DNA from: Granulicella paludicola
GTDB lineage: Bacteria > Acidobacteriota > Terriglobia > Terriglobales > Acidobacteriaceae
DNA length: 64,000 nt
NCBI RefSeq assembly: GCF_025685545.1
Contig: NZ_JAGSYC010000022.1
Coordinates: forward strand, 289,055-353,054
Reading direction: 5' to 3'
A program made the translations under genes and the position numbers. Under the pieces are notes generated by a model. It did no database searches. It saw nothing but the letters and a program-made list of their open reading frames with translations, and was not told where the DNA came from. Below, in pieces: positions 35,843 to 44,838 of the stretch. Position 1 is the stretch's first letter. Every line of letters starts with the position of its first letter.

Positions 35843-38800
35843 TTAGAACTGATACTTAAGCTCGAACTGAATGTGGCGCTCGGTCGACCGCGTGCTGGTG
35901 ATCGCTCCGAAGGTTGTGTCGGCAATGTTGTTGTCCGGGTTGCCATAGCTGGCTATGTTGCCCGCGTTGAAGAAGTCGGCGCGGAAGTCGACGTGCTGAT
36001 CGTGGTACGTCTTGAAGCTCTTCTGGATGGCAGCATCGATGTTCAGGAAGCCTGGAGCACGAAGCGAACCGGTGTGAACATCTCCGAAGCGCGTAGAAGG
36101 CTGTTCCTCATACACGCACGAACCCGTGGTGTCTGAAGCGCAGGCCGTCGTCATGTTCGGATCGGTTCCAAACCAGTGCGCCACCGAACGGTTCGCGATA
36201 TGAACAGGGTTCAATTGCATCGGACGCGCCGCCCCCGTGTAGGCGTTTACCTTACTTGAGTAGTACGCGTTCGACGAAACCGTTACAGGGAAGCCGGTGT
36301 AGGCTACGCCCGAGCCGCTGACCTTCCAACCACCCAGAAGTTCCTGGACGATGAAGTTAGAGCCTCCGCCCCAGCGCTGACCTTTACCGTAAGGCAGCGT
36401 GTAGGTGCCTGTAGCGTTGAATGCATGCCGCACATCATCGCCTGCCGGACCGTAGTCGCCGTGGATGTTGTAGTAGTCCTGCTGGTAATACTGCTGAGCG
36501 ATATCAGCGGCTCCGTAGTAGCCAATGTCATCCGTAAGCGCATGGGCAAAGGTGTAGTTTGCAGTGAACTCCAGTCCAGCCGTCAGACGCTGCCGGAAGA
36601 CCGCCTGAAGAGCGTTGTAGTTCAGGTTCGAATCCGAAGCCGTAATCTTGACCACACCGTTGTTTCCAACGATGCTCGCATACGGTTGCGGAGCGGTGAG
36701 GCTGGGAGCCTGATCGCCATAGGCAGGATCAACGAGATGATGACCGATCTCACCGAGGTATCCGACCTGCAAGGAAGATGTGTTTGTGAGCTGATACTCC
36801 GTCGTCAACGAGAACTCCTGAATCACAGCCGACTGCAAATTATTCTTCCAGGCGTAGAACGTCGTCACCGGCGGTGTGCTCGTCGGGAAGCCATTGCTAG
36901 TGATGACAGGAGTACCTGCCGAATACGCTGCACCCGTGTAGCCCGGAATGACCGCCTTCGTCTCAAAGTCGTTGTGAAATGGAGGATTTTGCGTGAGGCG
37001 AAGGTTTGCTCCTGTGCCTTCCAGGTAGGTGGTGATGCCATAGCCACCACGGACGACCATCTTTGCCCGCGGTTGGTACGAGAACCCAACGCGTGGCATG
37101 AAGTTGTCGTAGTTGGAGCTATAGCAGGCGCGCGTGGGGCAGACCGTTGCGTTAGCGAACGTATTCGCTCCCGGAACAACGCCGGCATACTCAACAACTC
37201 CAGTTGCGAGGTTGATGTTTGCCTGCTTGTTATTCACCTCGTAGATCGGTTGGTCGTACTCGTAGCGAATACCCAGATTGAAGGTCAGCCGCGGCGTGAT
37301 CTTCCAGTCATCTTGCGCGAAGTAAGCGTTGCGATATTGACGCTGACCGGTGCGTCCTACAACCTGACCAACGGTCGCGTCCTGTGCGTAGTTCTGCAGG
37401 AAGTCAGCGAAGCCATAGGTAATGCCAGAGGCTGCCGCGCCGCCTGTAGCTGAATACCCGCTGGTGAACTGACCAGTGTAGGTGAAGGTTCCAAGTTCGC
37501 CGTCATTGCCAGGATAAAAGCTGTTCTGCTGATAGCGCGTCAATTCAGCGCCAAACTTGAGCAGATGCTTGCCCTTCTGCCAGGTGAGGTTATCGCTGTA
37601 CTGGAACACGTTGTCGATGAAGATTTCAGGCGTGGGGTTGGTACCGACGTTGGTGACTGCCGCCGGTGCACTGGCCGCGTTGGCGGCGGTGTTGGAGAAG
37701 CTTTGCAGGCTGAAGCCAGCTGTCTCCTGCGCCTGGCTTGGAATGCCTACAACAGAGTTACCGTTGAGGCCGAAGACGCCACTCGGATCGGTTGTGACGC
37801 CGCTGTTGTAACGAACTCGCGCAAACGAGGCACGAGCGAGATTCACGATCGAAGGATTGACGGTGAAAGTCCAGTCCGCTGTAAACAAGTGATCGGGGTA
37901 GTTGGAGGCAGAAGGAAACTGCACCGGCAGCGGTTCCTTCGTGGTACCGTCCTGTGCGTAACCCTGAGAGTAGCGGGCCGAAATTACGTTGCGGTTCCAG
38001 AAGTGCCAATCGATCTTCACGTCGGCCTGATCATTCCGCTGGTAGCTACCGGACGGACCTGTGAGGTTGTTTGCCACTCCCGTCGGATCGGTCGTCGCCG
38101 CATTGGGCAGCGGGTAGATGTTTGGATGTGCAAAGAGATACTTGGCTACAGGGTTCGTAATAGGAACGCAATTGTGAACATAGGGTGTAGGAGCAGTGCC
38201 CTGCGTGTTGTAGAGCTGGATAGGACTTGCCAGCGTCAGGAGCGACGACAGATCCGCATCACCAATCGGGCAATTCGCTGTTGCAGTTAGACCGCGGAAA
38301 GCCGCAGGCGCAACGCTGACTTGCGTGGTGCCGCCAGTGTGCTCGCGATAACCCTCATAGTCGATAAAGAAGAACAGCTTGTCCTTCCAGATCGGACCTC
38401 CAAGCGTGCCACCAAAGATGGACTGGGTATACGGGCTCCGGGGGGTGATGCTCGGAGCACTGTATTTGTGCACCCAGCTATTTGCGTCGAGGTTGTCGTT
38501 CTCAAGGAAGCCGAAAACACTGCCGTGAAACTTGTTGGTGCCGCTCTTCATAACCATCAGCACTTCGCCGCCGTTGACGTTGCCGAACTCGGCGTTGGCG
38601 TTCGAGCTGATCACGCGGATCTGATCGAGTGAATCAGGGCTAGGGGTGTAGCCGATGGTGTTGTTCAGGTTCTCGTTGATCTCCTGACCATCGAGAATGT
38701 AGTTGTTCGACTGGCCGCGGTTGCCGTTCACGTTCGGCAGCGTGCTGGTGCCTGTGTCGCGCTCCGTGGAGGACTGACCACCGAACGCACCATACTGCGT

Positions 38801-39301
38801 CGACACGGCTCCGGGTGTGAAAACAGTCAACTGCGAGAAGTCACGGCCGTTTAGTGGAATGCTGTTGATGGTGTTTTCGGTGAAGGTTTCGCCGAGGGTC
38901 GCATTCTCGGTGTTCAGGATCGGCTGAGACTGTTCGCTCACCTCAACTGTTGTGTTGTTCGAGCCAAGCTTCAGGGCCACATCAATCTTGGCAACCTGAT
39001 CGATTTCCAGAGAGAACGGACCATAGCTCTGCACGCTAAAGCCATTGGCGGTGGTCACCACCTTATAGCGACCAATCTGCAGGAAGCGGACGTTATAGAT
39101 GCCTGCACCATTGGAGGTGTCGGTCGTCGTGACGCCGGTGTCCACGTTGGTGACAGCGACTTTGGCGCCAGGAATGGCTGCGCCGCTTGGATCGGTCACA
39201 GTGCCAGTTACCGATCCCGTAATAGTCTGTGCGGCTGCGGTTAAGGGGATACAAAGGAAAACCAGCATCCAGCGTATCGCTCTGAAATATTGCCTATTCA
39301 T
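35843..39301 (-). CDS. TonB-dependent receptor, Oar-like (second)
   Basis: Outer-membrane importer of 1152 residues. The start at 39301 has 'GGAGAC' upstream and yields the signal peptide 'WMLVFLCIPLTAAAQ'. CarboxypepD_reg-like domain ('GSVTGTVTDPSGAAIPGAKVAV', in parts 'TVTDPSGAAIPGAKV') at about 25-105, plug ('INSIPLNGRDFSQLTVFTPG') at about 125-240, then barrel ending 'FELKYQF'. It is downstream of and opposite to the GH20 gene, sharing a 344-bp divergent regulatory region. No SusD-like partner is present. Likely substrate: an oligosaccharide released by the neighbouring hydrolases. Confidence 0.94.
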   Translation of the reverse strand: MNRQYFRAIRWMLVFLCIPLTAAAQTITGSVTGTVTDPSGAAIPGAKVAVTNVDTGVTTTDTSNGAGIYNVRFLQIGRYKVVTTANGFSVQSYGPFSLEIDQVAKIDVALKLGSNNTTVEVSEQSQPILNTENATLGETFTENTINSIPLNGRDFSQLTVFTPGAVSTQYGAFGGQSSTERDTGTSTLPNVNGNRGQSNNYILDGQEINENLNNTIGYTPSPDSLDQIRVISSNANAEFGNVNGGEVLMVMKSGTNKFHGSVFGFLENDNLDANSWVHKYSAPSITPRSPYTQSIFGGTLGGPIWKDKLFFFIDYEGYREHTGGTTQVSVAPAAFRGLTATANCPIGDADLSSLLTLASPIQLYNTQGTAPTPYVHNCVPITNPVAKYLFAHPNIYPLPNAATTDPTGVANNLTGPSGSYQRNDQADVKIDWHFWNRNVISARYSQGYAQDGTTKEPLPVQFPSASNYPDHLFTADWTFTVNPSIVNLARASFARVRYNSGVTTDPSGVFGLNGNSVVGIPSQAQETAGFSLQSFSNTAANAASAPAAVTNVGTNPTPEIFIDNVFQYSDNLTWQKGKHLLKFGAELTRYQQNSFYPGNDGELGTFTYTGQFTSGYSATGGAAASGITYGFADFLQNYAQDATVGQVVGRTGQRQYRNAYFAQDDWKITPRLTFNLGIRYEYDQPIYEVNNKQANINLATGVVEYAGVVPGANTFANATVCPTRACYSSNYDNFMPRVGFSYQPRAKMVVRGGYGITTYLEGTGANLRLTQNPPFHNDFETKAVIPGYTGAAYSAGTPVITSNGFPTSTPPVTTFYAWKNNLQSAVIQEFSLTTEYQLTNTSSLQVGYLGEIGHHLVDPAYGDQAPSLTAPQPYASIVGNNGVVKITASDSNLNYNALQAVFRQRLTAGLEFTANYTFAHALTDDIGYYGAADIAQQYYQQDYYNIHGDYGPAGDDVRHAFNATGTYTLPYGKGQRWGGGSNFIVQELLGGWKVSGSGVAYTGFPVTVSSNAYYSSKVNAYTGAARPMQLNPVHIANRSVAHWFGTDPNMTTACASDTTGSCVYEEQPSTRFGDVHTGSLRAPGFLNIDAAIQKSFKTYHDQHVDFRADFFNAGNIASYGNPDNNIADTTFGAITSTRSTERHIQFELKYQF

Positions 39302-39644
39302 AAGATTTTGTCTCCGGCCAAAGGATTTGATCCAACAACGATGAACGCCCAAATTTCAGCTTTTGTAATCACTTTTTTGTCTAAATGGACCCTAGACGCT
39401 CATTTATCGCTATTGAAATTGGAATCTATCCCATGACCCCCGCTCGCCGCAACAAGAAATTCATCCTCGCTACATGTAATTTTCAAAATTTCCGACGGAA
39501 GCGCGATTTGTTGGTTCGCCGCCTGAAGAGTGGTGACGAAAGGCGCCACAAATATGACCTATTTTCATCAAAGTAATTAGACCTCACACACCTAAATGTT
39601 TATTTGCATTCAAATCAGTCAATCTGACGGTTTAGGCTGACAAC
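39302..39644. other. Divergent promoter region, no gene seen
   Basis: This A+T-rich gap between a TonB receptor and GH20 holds an inverted repeat GTCTA-N9-TAGAC (about 39377-39395) and TCAG/CTGA arms around 39620, just upstream of GH20. A 63-codon frame at 39385-39576 has no family features and is not called. The full TGTCGACA motif is absent. Confidence 0.5.
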
Positions 39645-41783
39645 ATGATCCTGATGCCCGCGCTGCCATCTTCGACCGGCCCGCTATCTCCACTTTGCAA
39701 ACTTCTGTACGCACGTATGTGCTGTGTCGCTGTCCTGTTTTGCCTTGCCCCCATAAGTGTTTTGCGAGCGCAAACTGCGACACAATTGCACCTTGTTCCC
39801 CAACCACGTGAGTTGCACAGTGTAGGTGAGTCCGATGTGCACTCTGCCACGACAAGCGTCCCTGGCGGCGACGCCGAAGACCTGTTCGCCGCCTCGAATC
39901 TCGATGCATTCTTGGCCGAGGTAGGAGTCAAAGTGGCACCCAGCGTCGGCGCACCCGATCTCATAATCAACCTGCTGCGCGCGAACTCAGACGCGGGCAA
40001 GTCTGCGCTGCAGGCGGACAAGCTGGCCTTCGATCCGGCGATGGACGCAGAGGGCTACGTACTAGTCTCGAAGCCAGGCAGCGTCACAATTATCGGCAAA
40101 ACCGCTGCCGGCGTCTTCTATGGCGTGCAGACACTGAAGCAACTGGTGCAGCGTAAGGACGGTGTGACCAAGCTTTGGCTGGGTACCGTGCGCGACTGGC
40201 CTGCCATGAAGTATCGCGGCATCGACGACGACCTCTCCCGTGGGCCCTTCCCGACGCTTGCATTTCAAAAGCACCAGCTCGATGTCTTCGCGTCTTACAA
40301 GGTGAACCTCTATTCCCCCTACTTTGAGCACACGCTGGCTTACTCGAATGAGCCTCTGGCTGCTCCGCCGGGAAGCTCCTTGAGCCGCGCTGAAGCGCAG
40401 GAGCTCGTTGCCTATGCGACGAAGCTACACATCACGATCGTGCCGGAACAGGAAGCCTTCGGACATCTGCACCAGATGCTGAAGTATGAGAAATATTCAG
40501 ACCTTGCAGAGACGCCTCACGGCCACGTGATCGCGCCGGGACAGAGCGGATCGCAACCGCTCATCAAGAGATGGTTCACGCAGATCGCGCAGGACTTCCC
40601 CAGCCCCTTCCTGCACATCGGCGCGGATGAGACCTTCGAACTCGGCACAGGGCGCACCAAGCCCGATGTCGACAAGCGCGGGCTCGGTCCGGTGTACGCA
40701 GACTTTCTCACGCAGATTCACACCACGCTCGCCCCGCTGAACCGCCGTCTGCTCTTTTGGGGCGACGTGGCTTGGAACGATCCCGCTGCCGTGGAAAAAT
40801 TGCCGAAGGACATGGTCGCGATCCCTTGGATCTACTGGCACGAAGACAATTACGACGCGAACATCACGCCGTTCAAGAAGGCGGGCATCGAGACGTGGGT
40901 TGCCCCCGGCGATGCAAACTGGTCGGTGGTCTATCCGCTGGGCGCAGCTGCGCTGGATAACATCTCTGGCTTCGTCGAATCCGGCCAGCGACTCGGCAGC
41001 ACCGGCGAGCTGACCACGGTGTGGAACGATGATGGCGAAGGTCTCTTCAATCAGGATTGGTTCGGCATTCTCTTCAGCGCCGCCGCGGGATGGCAGCCAG
41101 GTAAGAGCGATGGCGCGGCCTACCAATCCGCCTTCGGGACGCGCTTCTACAACGACACGACTGGCCGCCTCGACGAAGCCGAGAAAGAGATCATCGCCGC
41201 AGAAAATTTGATCGATGTATCGGACGAGACCTTCTGGCTCGATCCATGGAGCAAGGAAGGTCTCGCCAAGGGCGCGAAGATGCGCGCGAAGATCCCCGAG
41301 GGACGACTGCATGCGGAGAAGGCCATCGAGCTGATCCTGACCGCTCGAGCGAACGATTCGACTCTGCGCGAATTACCCGCACTTGATGCCATGGAGCTTG
41401 GCGCTCGGCGCATCGACTTCATCGGCATGAAGTTCCAGCTGGCTGAGGAGATGGCAGCCGCCTACGCCAAGGCCTACGCGATGAAGGACGATCCCAAGAA
41501 GAAGACGGAGACACGGGAGCTGCTCTCGTCCCTCAGCGATATGAACGGCCGCTGCCAGGACCTGCGCGACGGTTACTCGATGATCAAGAATCTTTACCGC
41601 GCAAGCTGGCTCGCGGAAAACCGCCCCTACTGGCTGGACAATGTGTTGGTGCGTTACGACCTGCGCATCCAGCTGTGGCAGCAGCGCGGCGAGGCCATTC
41701 GGCAACTCAACGAGACGTGGCAGGACACCGAAGTGCTGCCCACAGCTGCTGAAGCCGGAGTGCCTGCACCGCCCAAGCCGTAG
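39645..41783 (+). CDS. GH20 beta-N-acetylhexosaminidase
   Basis: Secreted exo-hexosaminidase of 712 residues. After the signal peptide ('CCVAVLFCLAPISVLRAQ') comes the GH20b domain (about 45-180, 'EGYVLVSKPGSVTIIGKTAAGVFYGVQTL' in parts 'GVFYGVQTLKQL'), then the catalytic barrel with the Asp-Glu pair D328-E329 in 'HIGADETFELG' and 'LLFWGDVAWN'. A long helical C-terminal extension (about 500-700) is unusual for simple hexosaminidases. It removes terminal GlcNAc or GalNAc, feeding the SIS-domain isomerase and NagK encoded next. Its stop codon directly abuts the stop of the convergent DeoR gene with no base between. Confidence 0.9.
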   Translation: MILMPALPSSTGPLSPLCKLLYARMCCVAVLFCLAPISVLRAQTATQLHLVPQPRELHSVGESDVHSATTSVPGGDAEDLFAASNLDAFLAEVGVKVAPSVGAPDLIINLLRANSDAGKSALQADKLAFDPAMDAEGYVLVSKPGSVTIIGKTAAGVFYGVQTLKQLVQRKDGVTKLWLGTVRDWPAMKYRGIDDDLSRGPFPTLAFQKHQLDVFASYKVNLYSPYFEHTLAYSNEPLAAPPGSSLSRAEAQELVAYATKLHITIVPEQEAFGHLHQMLKYEKYSDLAETPHGHVIAPGQSGSQPLIKRWFTQIAQDFPSPFLHIGADETFELGTGRTKPDVDKRGLGPVYADFLTQIHTTLAPLNRRLLFWGDVAWNDPAAVEKLPKDMVAIPWIYWHEDNYDANITPFKKAGIETWVAPGDANWSVVYPLGAAALDNISGFVESGQRLGSTGELTTVWNDDGEGLFNQDWFGILFSAAAGWQPGKSDGAAYQSAFGTRFYNDTTGRLDEAEKEIIAAENLIDVSDETFWLDPWSKEGLAKGAKMRAKIPEGRLHAEKAIELILTARANDSTLRELPALDAMELGARRIDFIGMKFQLAEEMAAAYAKAYAMKDDPKKKTETRELLSSLSDMNGRCQDLRDGYSMIKNLYRASWLAENRPYWLDNVLVRYDLRIQLWQQRGEAIRQLNETWQDTEVLPTAAEAGVPAPPKP

Positions 41784-42569
41784 CTACACGCAGATCACTT
41801 TGATACCAAGGTCTGTCAGCTTCTTGCTGGCGGCCTTCGGCAGCGAGGTGTCAGTCACCAGAACATGCACGGCAGACATGGGGCAGATGAGCGCAGGGCT
41901 CACCTGCCCTATCTTGCTCGAGTCAGCCACAACGATAATCTCGCGCGCCTGACGAATCATCGCCTGCGACACCGTCGCCTCTTCCGGCTCAAGCGTCGTC
42001 ACTCCGCGTTCAAGATCAATCCCGGTCGCACTGATGAACGCCTTATCGAGATAGACATCCTTCAACATGTTCAGCGCAGGCTGCCCCGCAAGCGCGAAGG
42101 TCCAGGCCCAGGCAAGTGTGCCGCCGGTGATGGTCGTCTTAATCGCGGGTTGATTGCACAATTCCATGCCGATATTGAGGGCGTTCGTAATCACTGAAAT
42201 TCCGCGCCGATGCCTCAGCGCCCGGCCCAGCTGCGTGGTCGTCGTACCCGCCATCAGGCCGATTGTCTGCATCTCCGAGATCAGTTCGCTAGCCGCCAGG
42301 CCAATGCGACGCTTCTCGTCCGCAAACCGCAACTCACGCGCTTGGAACGAAGTATCGTGGCGGAAGGACTCATAGAGAAGCGGTTCGACGAGCGTCGCTC
42401 CTCCGTGAGTCCGCAGCACCAGGCCACGTTTCTCAAGCCGCGCAAGGTCACGCCGTATGCTCGGTGCAGAGGTGCCGATCTGATCGACAAGCTCCTGTAC
42501 GGAGATGTCACCCGCACGCAGCAGCGCGCGCATGATCTTATCGGCTCTTACGTCAATCTTCTTGGACAT
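41784..42569 (-). CDS. DeoR-family transcriptional repressor (first)
   Basis: 261 residues. N-terminal DeoR helix-turn-helix (about 8-60, 'ISVQELVDQIGTSAPSIRRDLARLEKRGLVLRTHGG', in part 'QELVDQIGTSAPSIRRD') and a sugar-phosphate-binding DeoRC domain ('GTTTTQLGRALRHR', 'VITNALNIG', 'TGGTL', 'VADSSKIG'). AgaR-like members respond to amino-sugar phosphates. It is divergent from the SIS-domain isomerase and convergent to GH20, so control of the amino-sugar genes is the obvious guess. A close paralogue lies at 61946-62728. Confidence 0.92.
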   Translation of the reverse strand: MSKKIDVRADKIMRALLRAGDISVQELVDQIGTSAPSIRRDLARLEKRGLVLRTHGGATLVEPLLYESFRHDTSFQARELRFADEKRRIGLAASELISEMQTIGLMAGTTTTQLGRALRHRRGISVITNALNIGMELCNQPAIKTTITGGTLAWAWTFALAGQPALNMLKDVYLDKAFISATGIDLERGVTTLEPEEATVSQAMIRQAREIIVVADSSKIGQVSPALICPMSAVHVLVTDTSLPKAASKKLTDLGIKVICV

Positions 42570-42676
42570 TTCTATTTTTCCCGTTGATTCAGGTGTCTGA
42601 GCTTAGCGAATATGGCGGAGGATTGCCAACATTCCCCTTGAACTGCTGATAAACGTAACGTAATCTGATTGTATAG

Positions 42677-43852
42677 ATGCGAAACGATCAAAATTTGAGC
42701 ATCGAGGTTATGCAAGTGCCTGAGAACACGTCTCCCCTCCCTTATCCACACTGGATGCTTCGCGAGATCAATGAGCAACCCGTCGCCCTCAGCACGACGC
42801 TGTCGAAGTATGTGGATGGCGACCGCTTCCGCGAGGATGTCTGCGCCCCCGTGCGTGCATGGCTGCTGGCAGCGAAGGATGAGATTGTGATCGCCGCCAG
42901 CGGATCGAGCCGCCACGCAGGTATGGTCGCCGAGATCATGTTTGAAGACATCAGCGGCATTCATGTCGATGTTGAGTACGCCAGTGAGTATACCTATCGC
43001 GCGGAGAAGGCGCTGAAGCGTGCCTCCGTCATGGTGATCTCACAGTCCGGCGAAACCGCCGACACGCTCGCTGCCCTGCGTAAGGCAAAGGCCGCCGGAC
43101 ATCCTACGCTTGCCATCACCAACGTTGCCAGCTCCAGCATGGCGAACGACGCCGACGTCTCCTTCCCCACTGAGGCTGGACGCGAACGCGCCGTTCCCGC
43201 AACGAAGAGCTTCACCGCGCAGCTGCAGAACATTTATCTGCTGGCCTTGCTGGCCGCCGAAGAACTGAGTGAGCTGACCAAGGATGAGGTATCTATTCGC
43301 CTCGCCGAACTCGCCGCCGCACCGGCTGCCATCACCGCCCAGCTACCCGCATGGACCAAGTCCATCGAGGTCATCGCAGAGAAGTACCGTACTTCAAACA
43401 GCTTCCTTTTCCTGGGCCGCGATCTCCACTACCCCATCGCGCGCGAAGGCGCTCTGAAGCTGAAGGAGTCTGCCTACCTGCATGCTGAAGGCTATCCTAG
43501 CGGCGAGCTGAAGCATGGCCCGAATGCACTGGTCGCCGAAGGCACTCCGCTCGTGATGCTTGCAACCTACGACCCAAACGATGACGGCTCCATACTCCGC
43601 TATGAGAAGGTCCTCCAGCTGATGACCGATATGCGCAAGCAGGGTGCGGAAATTCTCGCCGTCGCCAACACGGAAGATAATGCAATAGCGGCTCTCGCCA
43701 GCGACACGATCTTTGTCGAGCCTGCCCGTGAAGCGCTCCTGCCCATCTTCGAGGCGATTCCCCTGCAGTTGCTCTCGTACTTTGCCGCGATTCAGAACGG
43801 CATCGACGTCGATCATCCTCGGAACCTGACGAAAGCCGTTCTGGCCGAATAG
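42677..43852 (+). CDS. Glucosamine-6-phosphate deaminase/isomerase, SIS type (NagB-II/AgaS-like)
   Basis: 391 residues with two SIS domains, matching the isomerase half of GlmS but without the glutaminase domain. 'ASGSSRHAGM', 'SQSGETADTL', 'REGALKLKESAYLHAEGYPSGELKHGP' (in parts 'ALKLKESAYLHAEG' and 'GELKHGPNAL') and the C-terminal 'DHPRNLTKAVLAE' are GlmS-like. Without a glutamine-amidotransferase domain it should run the reverse way, turning GlcN-6-P into fructose-6-P and ammonia, as shown for NagB-II in other bacteria. It sits before GlcNAc kinase, 25 bp apart, so they form a nag operon. A GlcNAc-6-P deacetylase (nagA) is not in the window. Confidence 0.9.
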   Translation: MRNDQNLSIEVMQVPENTSPLPYPHWMLREINEQPVALSTTLSKYVDGDRFREDVCAPVRAWLLAAKDEIVIAASGSSRHAGMVAEIMFEDISGIHVDVEYASEYTYRAEKALKRASVMVISQSGETADTLAALRKAKAAGHPTLAITNVASSSMANDADVSFPTEAGRERAVPATKSFTAQLQNIYLLALLAAEELSELTKDEVSIRLAELAAAPAAITAQLPAWTKSIEVIAEKYRTSNSFLFLGRDLHYPIAREGALKLKESAYLHAEGYPSGELKHGPNALVAEGTPLVMLATYDPNDDGSILRYEKVLQLMTDMRKQGAEILAVANTEDNAIAALASDTIFVEPAREALLPIFEAIPLQLLSYFAAIQNGIDVDHPRNLTKAVLAE

Positions 43853-43877
43853 AGTAGAGGCCGAGGGAAAAGTACGG

Positions 43878-44792
43878 ATGAGTTATTTCTTAGCGATTGA
43901 TGCCGGTGGCACGAAGACCGACTACCTTCTGGCCGACGAGACGAACGAGCTGGCCCGCGTACGCACAGGCACTATCAAACGCATGCGCACCGACGCGGAC
44001 ACCGCAGCGTCGAATCTCGACAAAGCACTGAAGGACCTGACTGCGATATCGGGCGTGTCCATGCAGTCGATCAGCTATACCTGCATCGGCACCGCGGGAA
44101 TTACCGTGCCGCTCGTAACCGACTGGCTCCGCGAGGCCTTTGCGGCCCGCGTGGGTGGCAAGCTGATCTTATTGGGTGACGTAGAAATTGCCCTCGACGC
44201 CGCTTTCTTTGGAAAGCCCGGCGTACTGGCCATCGCAGGTACGGGTTCCAATGTCGCCGGTCGCGACGCAGCAGGAAATCTGCATGGTGCTGGTGGACAT
44301 GGTCCCGCTCTGGCCGACCAAGGCTCAGGCCATCGCATTGGGCATGAAGCTCTACGCGCGCTCTTTCGCGCTATCGATAATGAGCAGACTACGTCACTAC
44401 TACCCGCGGTTCTCGATCTATGGAAGCTGGCGGGCGTCGATGACATCGTAGCGAAAGCCAACGAGCTTCCGCCTCCCGATTTCTCGCGGCTAACGGAGGT
44501 CGTGTTGCAATGTGCAGAACAAGGGGACACCGTCGCTGCTGAAGTACTCAAGCAGCAAGGCGAAGAGCTCGCCGAAGTGGTGAGCCTTGTCATGCGGAAG
44601 GTCATGCGCGGAGCCGCTGATTCCTCATGGGTGCCAACCGTAGCCTTCACCGGCTCTATCATGGAGAAAGTTCTGCCCGTGCGAATCGCTCTCATCGCAG
44701 CGTTGGAACGCGAGTATCCGGCTGTGCAGACCATCGCGGGCACAGTCGATCCCATCAGCGGAGCTCTATGGCGGGCACGCAGCGGACGATAG
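43878..44792 (+). CDS. nagK: N-acetylglucosamine kinase, BadF/BcrA family
   Basis: 304 residues of the ASKHA ATPase fold: 'AIDAGGTKTDYLLAD' (phosphate 1), 'AIAGTGSNVAGRD' (phosphate 2), 'GHGPALADQGSGHRIGHEAL' (GlcNAc-kinase-type loop) and 'VAFTGSIMEKVLPVR' (adenosine). It phosphorylates GlcNAc taken up by the neighbouring symporter. The ATG at 43878 is preceded by 'GAGGGAAAAG'. It lies between the deaminase and GH3 in one plus-strand run. Confidence 0.88.
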   Translation: MSYFLAIDAGGTKTDYLLADETNELARVRTGTIKRMRTDADTAASNLDKALKDLTAISGVSMQSISYTCIGTAGITVPLVTDWLREAFAARVGGKLILLGDVEIALDAAFFGKPGVLAIAGTGSNVAGRDAAGNLHGAGGHGPALADQGSGHRIGHEALRALFRAIDNEQTTSLLPAVLDLWKLAGVDDIVAKANELPPPDFSRLTEVVLQCAEQGDTVAAEVLKQQGEELAEVVSLVMRKVMRGAADSSWVPTVAFTGSIMEKVLPVRIALIAALEREYPAVQTIAGTVDPISGALWRARSGR

Positions 44793-44838
44793 TCCATACA
44801 GCAAAAGCAAGCGGGGCAGACCGTGCTCCCGAAGGAGC

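Noticed and set aside
39385..39576. 63-codon plus-strand frame
   Set aside because: No ribosome-binding site, no family features, lies in the divergent promoter region of a TonB receptor and GH20.
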